Below, piece after piece: positions 58,839 to 64,000 of a DNA stretch of 64,000 nt. Under the pieces are notes generated by a model. It was not told where the DNA came from and ran no database searches. It saw only the letters and a program-made list of their open reading frames with translations. The stretch lies in NCBI GenBank assembly GCA_002205965.3, contig NADL03000128.1, positions 62,001 to 126,000 of the forward strand. The letters are read 5' to 3'. The position numbers and the translations under genes are program-made. The stretch is from Kappaphycus alvarezii (Eukaryota; Rhodophyta; Florideophyceae; Gigartinales; Solieriaceae). The number at the start of each line of letters is the position of its first letter. Within the stretch, counting starts at the first letter, position 1.

Positions 58839-59252
58839 ATGAAAGTGCCTCTGGACAGAATACAATACGTTTTCCGAGAATGTCATAAATTAAACTATGA
58901 CAAGTACGAGCATATTATGGAGACAAAGATCTCCGCAGCTTGGTTTGTTGGAGCAGTCGATACGGAAAGCGCTCGTCTTGCTATGCAAAACATCAGTGGT
59001 GTAGATTTGGCAGTTGTGAAAGCTCTTTCAAACGGAGGTCTCCTGGATGGAATCAATCCAGATCTGGAGGTACTTTCATCTGAGGATCGAATGATTCCAG
59101 GTAACATACATGCACTTCTAACACCGAGCCGTGCTCCGATATCAAATGGGTGGGGGAATAAAACTTACATGTGCATACTTTTGAGTCGGTTTTGGAGAGA
59201 AAAGCCTGGAGATGCGCAAATAATTTTGTTGTGGGTTGAGTGGCTGGAATAA
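58839..59252 (+). pseudogene. transposase-like gene relic, second part
   Basis: A 137-codon frame (RIQYVFRECHKLNYDKYEHI, SGVDLAVVKALSNGGLLDGI), shifted relative to the first part. After it the sequence needs at least one frame change to reach the third part at 59,333. No recognised motif. Confidence 0.4.
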
Positions 59253-59332
59253 AATTTGATCTTGAGCAAGACTGGAGACTGAGAGTCAGGCTCATGGGTT
59301 CAAGTGATTTGTATGTGAAATCCTAAAAGAAC

Positions 59333-59766
59333 ATGTTTGCCCAAAATCATGTGGATATCTCCGAGACTCTAACCTATCATATGTGGTTTACAGGGCGATT
59401 TGATATTGCGACTACTTTCAACCCTACCCTTCCCAATTGCCTCAAGGTTCTACTGGAGGTTGTCACCTCTTACAACCCGTACTACTACCTCAAATGCGCA
59501 ATTCACGTGCTGCAGTGCGACTTTTTGGATTGACGCCACCGGCGCTCAGCACGAACCTCGTGTTTTCTCAGTATCATACCAGACATTGTAAAAATGACCG
59601 AAGAAGGGGTTGGTGTAATTGACATGGATGGTAACCAGGTGAAGATTTTCATTTATATCTTAGGTTTTATATCAGATTATCCAGCTATGTTACATGTTGG
59701 ACTTTCTAGGCCACACTTCAGCTTTAATATGTACATTTTGCACTTTCAGGGGAGAGAACTAGGTTG
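59333..59766 (+). pseudogene. transposase-like gene relic, DYPA-motif part
   Basis: Two runs in one frame separated by a TGA at 59,531. The second run (from ATG 59,594) reads MTEEGVGVIDMDGNQVKIFI, then LGFISDYPAMLHVGLSRPH. A hydrophobic strand ending D-x-PA followed by a Gly/Ser turn is the pattern around the second acidic residue of Tnp2/Plavaka-like transposases (xxxDxPAxxxLSG), although here the CxxC expected after it is missing. Overlapping frames (PQMRNSRAAVRLFGLTPPAL) may belong to the original protein. Confidence 0.45.
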
Positions 59767-59890
59767 ATAATGGCAGTTTCAATATGTAAATTTTGCACTT
59801 TCAGGAGAGAGAACTAGGTTGATAAGGGCAGTTTCAATATGTAAATTTTGCACTTTCAGGAGAGAGAACTAGGTTGATAATGGCAGTTTC
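59726..59890 (+). repeat. three 55-bp tandem repeats
   Basis: Three head-to-tail copies at 59,726-59,780, 59,781-59,835 and 59,836-59,890, starting AATATGTAAATTTTGCACTT and ending GGCAGTTTC, with two or three differences in copy 1. Each contains a splice-acceptor-like TTTGCACTTTCAG/G and GTAAAT. The 55-base period is not a multiple of three, so it also breaks the transposase-like reading frame. Confidence 0.9.
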
Positions 59891-59961
59891 GGATTTTCAA
59901 GGAATGTGAATGCATTATCAAGCGCAGATCAAATCTGCGCTGTTTTGAACTCCATACGGAT

Positions 59962-60784
59962 TTGAGAGGAAGCAGTATAAAGGAGAGTGGGACAAGGTGG
60001 TTAGGAATGTCGAATACAGAGACTGTTTCGGAAGAGTGGTGTCCACTAATCCGCTTGCACAAGGCCTTACAGGGATGCAGATCAAAGATTGCGCTTAGCA
60101 AGAATGGGGAAAGAGTTGTAAGCGGTATTTTAGATCCTTACCGTTCATGCGTTGTAGCTCCTGATCATCTTCTGACTCGAATGGCCATTAACGTCATGAC
60201 ATGTTGCTTTCATCTACTGCCAGACAATGAATTGAGGCTTTTTATGGATGTCTTGATTTGTACAAGTTTGCGAACGTTTTACTGCCACAGACGGAAGTGT
60301 ACAGCGCGAAAACAAAAATTATCCACAAGTGAGCCTTTCAGCCACATACTTCATACTAACTGTATCTGCTTGGGTGTTTCGAACAGGTGCAACAGTTATA
60401 GGATGCACAGTAACAGATGTGTTTTGGAACTCCGTGAAGCTACTTGAAGATCTTCAAGCATTAGTTGCATGCACGTATTGGAGGCCAACTGCACATGTTG
60501 ATGTATTGAATGCTGTTGAAAAAGTATTCGACCCTAAGAATAAGTGGATGTGCAGTTTACAAAGGAAAGCATCCAAGTACGTAGCAGAGGTGGATAAATT
60601 CAAGACACCAGTTTATGAAGAGATGGGTTCAGAAACCACAAAAGCTGGGGGACTTGAAAAACCAAAATTGCACAGGTTGATTCATTTTTTCCGTTGCAGT
60701 ATTCCTAGTTATGGACATTTACGTCACTTTATGGAGCTTGTGTTTGAATCTGCCCATCAAACATTGAAAAGATGCTTTGTTTGA
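59962..60784 (+). pseudogene. transposase-like gene relic, conserved C-terminal core
   Basis: Two overlapping frames with a shift near 60,310. The first has DPYRSCVVAPDHLLTRMAIN and CCFHLLPDNELRLFMDVLIC; the second VSLSATYFILTVSAWVF, DLQALVACTYWRPTAHVDVL and then KPKLHRLIHFFRCSIPSYGH, LRHFMELVFESAHQTLKRC. The last segment, KxHxLxHxxxxxxxFGxxxxxxxxxxExxHxxxK, resembles the terminal region of Plavaka/CACTA- and KDZ-like transposases. I recall a large family of uncharacterised eukaryotic proteins with the DPYxxxxxPxHLL and PxxHRLxELxxxxIPxxGH motifs, without a named function. The copy is broken by stops, shifts and the 55-bp repeats upstream. Confidence 0.5.
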
Positions 60785-61013
60785 AGTAATCACAGGATGC
60801 AGAAGCTATCAGCAACAGAGCATACGTTGGTGAATGATTAGAAGTGTTTTATTGGAGTCCTGCTTCAGCTATTGTACTGTAGTGATGCCAGAGAATCTCG
60901 CAGGGCTACTAGATGCTTACAAAATGCTTTTTAGGTGATAGATTGAGCAACTGAACCTCGAAAATGAATCTCATGCAAAGTATAGGAGGTATGTCGACGA
61001 AAAAATAACCGAG

Positions 61014-61636
61014 TTGTATATCCCGGAGTTGTGTCAAGAACTGGAAGGGGGTGGAAACATCAGCTCTAATTGGTTTATAGGGAAGATGATTTGGGAGTCC
61101 ATGAGTGGAGTGAAGGACCCATCTATTCTTGGAGTCCGAGATAGGCATGGGAGGGTACTACAAATGTCGGATTTTCTCCGAAAGGCTCAGAAAATTTTGA
61201 ACAACAAACTTCAGGTCTTGAACAACAAATTAGAGCCCAGCAATGAAGGGTCGATTTATCTATCATTGTACCGACAAGCGAGAAGAATTCGGATTCAAAA
61301 CGGCAAGTTCCTACGGAATGCTTATTCTCATGACGTGTTAACTACTGCGGAGATCGTTGAAGGGCTGCTCAGCACATCGAAAGTGGATTCCAGTGCATTC
61401 AAGCTGTGGGCTCTGAGGAATTCAGAAGCGATCTTCATATGAGGCACTATTACTTTGATGTGGTTTGTATTACTCCGAGGCCCGATGAACATACTTGGTC
61501 TGACGTGCTCTTCTGTCAGTTCGCGGAAGGAGTAGTGAGAATTTCGGAACATTTGAGTACGGATAACATCAAATTGTTGATGCTCAAAGAAGGCGCTCGC
61601 CGAGATGGTTCCTACCACAAATACACAGAGATGTAG
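61014..61636 (+). pseudogene. transposase-like gene relic, C-terminal tail
   Basis: Frame 61,014-61,442 (MYIPELCQELEGGGNISSNW, LRKAQKILNNKLQVLNNKLE, VLTTAEIVEGLLSTSKVDSS) overlaps frame 61,406-61,636 (GSEEFRSDLHMRHYYFDVVC, FAEGVVRISEHLSTDNIKLL), so one frame change separates them. It follows the core with only about 230 bases between and reads like the end of the same protein. No domain recognised. Confidence 0.4.
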
Positions 61637-61639
61637 CTT

Positions 61640-62679
61640 GAACATGCAAGATAAGTCTGTTACTCATGAGAAAGGGGTGCTGACCGGTGTTGAATAAGAC
61701 GTACAACGAAGGCGAGATGAATAACTTCCTAGGATGGCATGAACTATTTAGTATTCATACGAATGAGTATGTTTTGTATATTTGTCCCTTTTAATTGGTG
61801 CATAGATGTAAGTAGATTAGGCATCGGAAAAAAAGATAGTATTTTTTTTATAATTGTAATGCTTCGTTTACACGGAATGTTTGCATCTAGCACAATCAAT
61901 GCTAAGAATCAGGCATTTCAAAACTATTGAGAAGAAGTATTGTTTATGATGATCCAAGAAGCAAAAGTCGAATGATACGAACCAACAAAGCTTTGGTCAC
62001 CAGTGTGAGAAATATTATCGAAAATTTAAAACAAATTTAATTGAAGCCCACGTGTTCTGATGCCTGGAGATGTCCAAAAAAGGTATTGAGGATCTGACAC
62101 TGATGTGGTTTTATTGTCAGGTGAAAAATTAAATTCCTGGAACGCTTTCTGACGTGAAATGGTCTCGTGTATCTGTTGAATGGAATGAAGAGATTGGGAA
62201 TAATTTGTTGTGACAACATGCGTTACACGTTGAGCGAAGTGAAAGTAGCTCGTTATGACTGTGGAAAAGGCGGGCAGGTTATTTCGAATACTTGAGCATG
62301 AATAATAATTTGAAATCGAAGTGGTAAATTCAAATTAAGGTGGGATTTTTTAAAAGTGCATGCGTGCGTATCATATATTAAATATAATTGTGGCACGTCT
62401 AGAGGTAAGGCTAAAATATATAAATTTGGAATATTTAATTTAATTTGTCGGAACAAGGCCCAATAAAATTATTGTTGATACAGCTAATTTCAACCTAAGT
62501 TTGCTCTTGTACTGTTCCCCCTGATGCCACCATGTCCGAGGACCCACAGCCCGAAAAGTCTCGACGTGTTCGGAGAACATCTCATGCATCGCGCACACGG
62601 CCAACGGCGCATTACAAGGTATGATTGTCAGGTGAAACTGATAGACTCGCCTCGCACGGCTCAGATATCTAGTATCTTG
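61640..62679. other. AT-rich DNA, no gene recognised
   Basis: Only short frames without domains (for example 61,739-61,930 plus, hydrophobic). No repeat or RNA was identified. Confidence 0.5.
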
Positions 62680-63100
62680 TCCTAAACCCTCGCCATTACG
62701 GTTAATATCGGACCGGGATGGACATCCGCGCCATCGAAAGCAGTAGGGGCACAGACTATCTCTACGTCACCTGCGTGAATTCTCTTGCTCCTGCAAAACA
62801 GAGAAGTCCTTATGCTCCTGCAAACAGAGGAGTCCTTACGTTTAACCGGCTGACATCCCTGAATGCGACAAGGACTTCGAAGTTCAGAAGGTACAAGGGT
62901 TTCATCGCCCACTCCACGCGATCAAGCCTCGCACCATTACCTATATCCACACTTGGGGGAGGCAATTGGACTCATACGCCGTGTTAACGGATATTCCGAG
63001 GAAGTACGAAAGCAATCCTTATGCAGAGGAAGGCTGTGGCAGCTGTTATGTCCAAAGCACTATCCCTCCTCGCCGGGCTCGCTTCGAACTTCTAATGACA
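62680..63100 (+). pseudogene. LINE C-terminal end
   Basis: Plus frame 62,718-62,987 reads SRGTDYLYVTCVNSLAP, FNRLTSLNATRTSKFRRY, LAPLPISTLGGGNWTH. Shifted frames then give YAVLTDIPRKYESN and ILMQRKAVAAVMSKALSLLA, ending near 63,090. This is the same terminal domain as the copies at 24 kb, 35 kb and 44.7 kb (GTDYLDITFFN ... PISTLGG ... AAVMS). The RT portion is absent. Confidence 0.65.
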
Positions 63101-63230
63101 TCACAACGCATACCCACTGCCCTCTTGCTGTAATAAACTTGGGATATGAGCCATTCCATGCATTGCACATAATTGTTTTAGGTTTGTTACAGTGGAGTAT
63201 TCATGACTATGCATGTTGCACCTGCATATG

Positions 63231-63656
63231 TCAGTGGTAAAGTAATTCGTATAGCCATTGCGTGCTTTTACAAAAAAATTTCCCCCCTGTTTTGTGAAGG
63301 TTATCTTTTTTCCAGTGTGAAGCCCGAGTGTCGAGCTTTTTCCTCCCGTGCAACTCTGCTCTTGCTAGTATGAGGATGCACATTGCTGCATACAGCTGTA
63401 GGTAGGAGATGGGGAGGGGGAGTAGGGTGACCGCAGGAGTAGAAACAGGCTGGGTAGGGGCAGGAGCAGGTGAAGGTGGAAGGGAGCTACCATCTGTCTC
63501 GATGATGTTACTGAGTTCGTCCATTGTGGTAGTACGGATGCGCACCAAGACTACAGTGCAGTACTGTACTGTAGTACTCGCGAAAATTGGAGTCACTCGT
63601 CCATGTTTACTCATATTCATTTCAACACGGGTCTTCACTAACTTGCCACATTTCAA
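63231..63656 (-). CDS. hypothetical protein, possible gag-like start
   Basis: A 141-codon minus frame. An internal ATG at about 63,524 begins MDELSNIIETDGSSLPPSPA and continues through a Pro/Ala-rich run (PAPTQPVSTPAVTLLPLP) to a basic tail (RKKLDTRASHWKKDNLHKTG). The N-terminal acidic-then-Pro-rich pattern recalls the start of retrotransposon gag proteins, but there is no knuckle or capsid motif. An opposite plus frame covers the same bases. A palindromic ACTACAGT...ACTGTAGT lies just upstream of the internal ATG (about 63,550-63,575). Possibly real, possibly chance. Confidence 0.25.
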   Translation of the reverse strand: MKCGKLVKTRVEMNMSKHGRVTPIFASTTVQYCTVVLVRIRTTTMDELSNIIETDGSSLPPSPAPAPTQPVSTPAVTLLPLPISYLQLYAAMCILILARAELHGRKKLDTRASHWKKDNLHKTGGKFFCKSTQWLYELLYH

Positions 63657-64000
63657 TAATTCTTCTCACGACTCCATTGAAGAGTTCTACAATTTAATTA
63701 CAGACTGTATTTCTGAAAATTAAAATTTAGTTTTCAGAATTCTGTTTGCGTAAACTCTCTACTTTTCGTTACACGTCCACAAAAATGCTCAAAAGATGTA
63801 CAAAATGACAATGACAAAGAATTGGAGCCACAAATCTTATATCTCTATTTTATTATTATTCTCAGTTAGTTGAAAATTAAAACAATTAAAGCTTCTTAGT
63901 AATCCCTAACACCTTCTGTCAAATACGCGAGGTTTTTTTATTCTCATGTGGTCAGAAATCACGAAATGACGTGAAAAAATAAGAAGAAAATAATGAAATC
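63657..64000. other. AT-rich end of window, nothing recognised
   Basis: Non-coding AT-rich sequence with no visible gene or repeat. Confidence 0.5.

Noticed and set aside
63540-63580. TACTGTACTGTAGT repeats, also near 25,155 and 60,870
   Set aside because: Short, low-complexity and partly palindromic; no array and no link to a feature.

Overview
The window looks like eukaryotic nuclear DNA, most likely from a fungus, possibly an early-diverging one. There are no operons, Shine-Dalgarno sites or bacterial genes. Coding sequence is sparse and most of what can be recognised is decayed transposable elements. Hints of a fungus are a two-finger C2H2 protein with a fungal-looking finger sequence, an aminoglycoside-phosphotransferase-like (APH) kinase relic, a possible DUF6697-like relic, CTAAC-type branch-point sequence, and a C-to-T damage pattern that resembles RIP. 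The species and even the phylum remain open.

Bases 1-15.7 kb are very AT-rich and nearly empty. They hold two intact, intronless, 309-codon casein-kinase-1-like genes about 9.5 kb apart (4136-5065 and 13615-14544). They align without a gap over the kinase domain (about 57% identical by hand count). The first keeps the catalytic Lys, Asp and DFG residues. The second has lost the catalytic-loop Asp and Lys, so it looks like a conserved pseudokinase.

Bases 15.7-37.2 kb are a graveyard of elements: a Ty1/copia pol relic (15.8-18.1 kb) and a second copia integrase scrap (19.4 kb); two divergent copies of a minus-strand acidic gene family (21.2-23.0 and 32.6-33.7 kb); a Ty3/gypsy gag-protease-RT-RNase H series (25.7-29.0 kb) whose premature stops are all TAA/TAG in a frame that is otherwise kept; a PIF/Harbinger transposase relic converging on its Myb/NAM-like partner (30.2-31.7 kb); LINE 3' ends; and the 5' end of another copia element with LTR, a primer site resembling the Drosophila copia half-tRNA type, and gag (36.1-37.2 kb).

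Bases 39-48 kb hold a cluster of LINE C-terminal ends, the best a 508-codon open frame (40137-41663, minus). Next to it is a strongly strand-skewed region and an intact C2H2 zinc-finger gene (43574-44143, plus). Bases 50.5-57.2 kb contain a minus-strand basic protein gene, a nearly perfect 2.0 kb tandem duplication (51483-55513), a 69-bp fold-back hairpin, another LINE end and a broken APH-type kinase. Bases 57.7-61.6 kb carry a broken multi-frame gene of a large transposase-like family with a 55-bp tandem repeat containing splice-acceptor-like sequence. The window ends in a further LINE end and one hypothetical minus-strand frame.

Only the two kinases and the zinc-finger gene look like intact host genes. 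The retroelements, DNA transposons and duplications explain most of the rest. All family assignments were made by eye; no database search was run.
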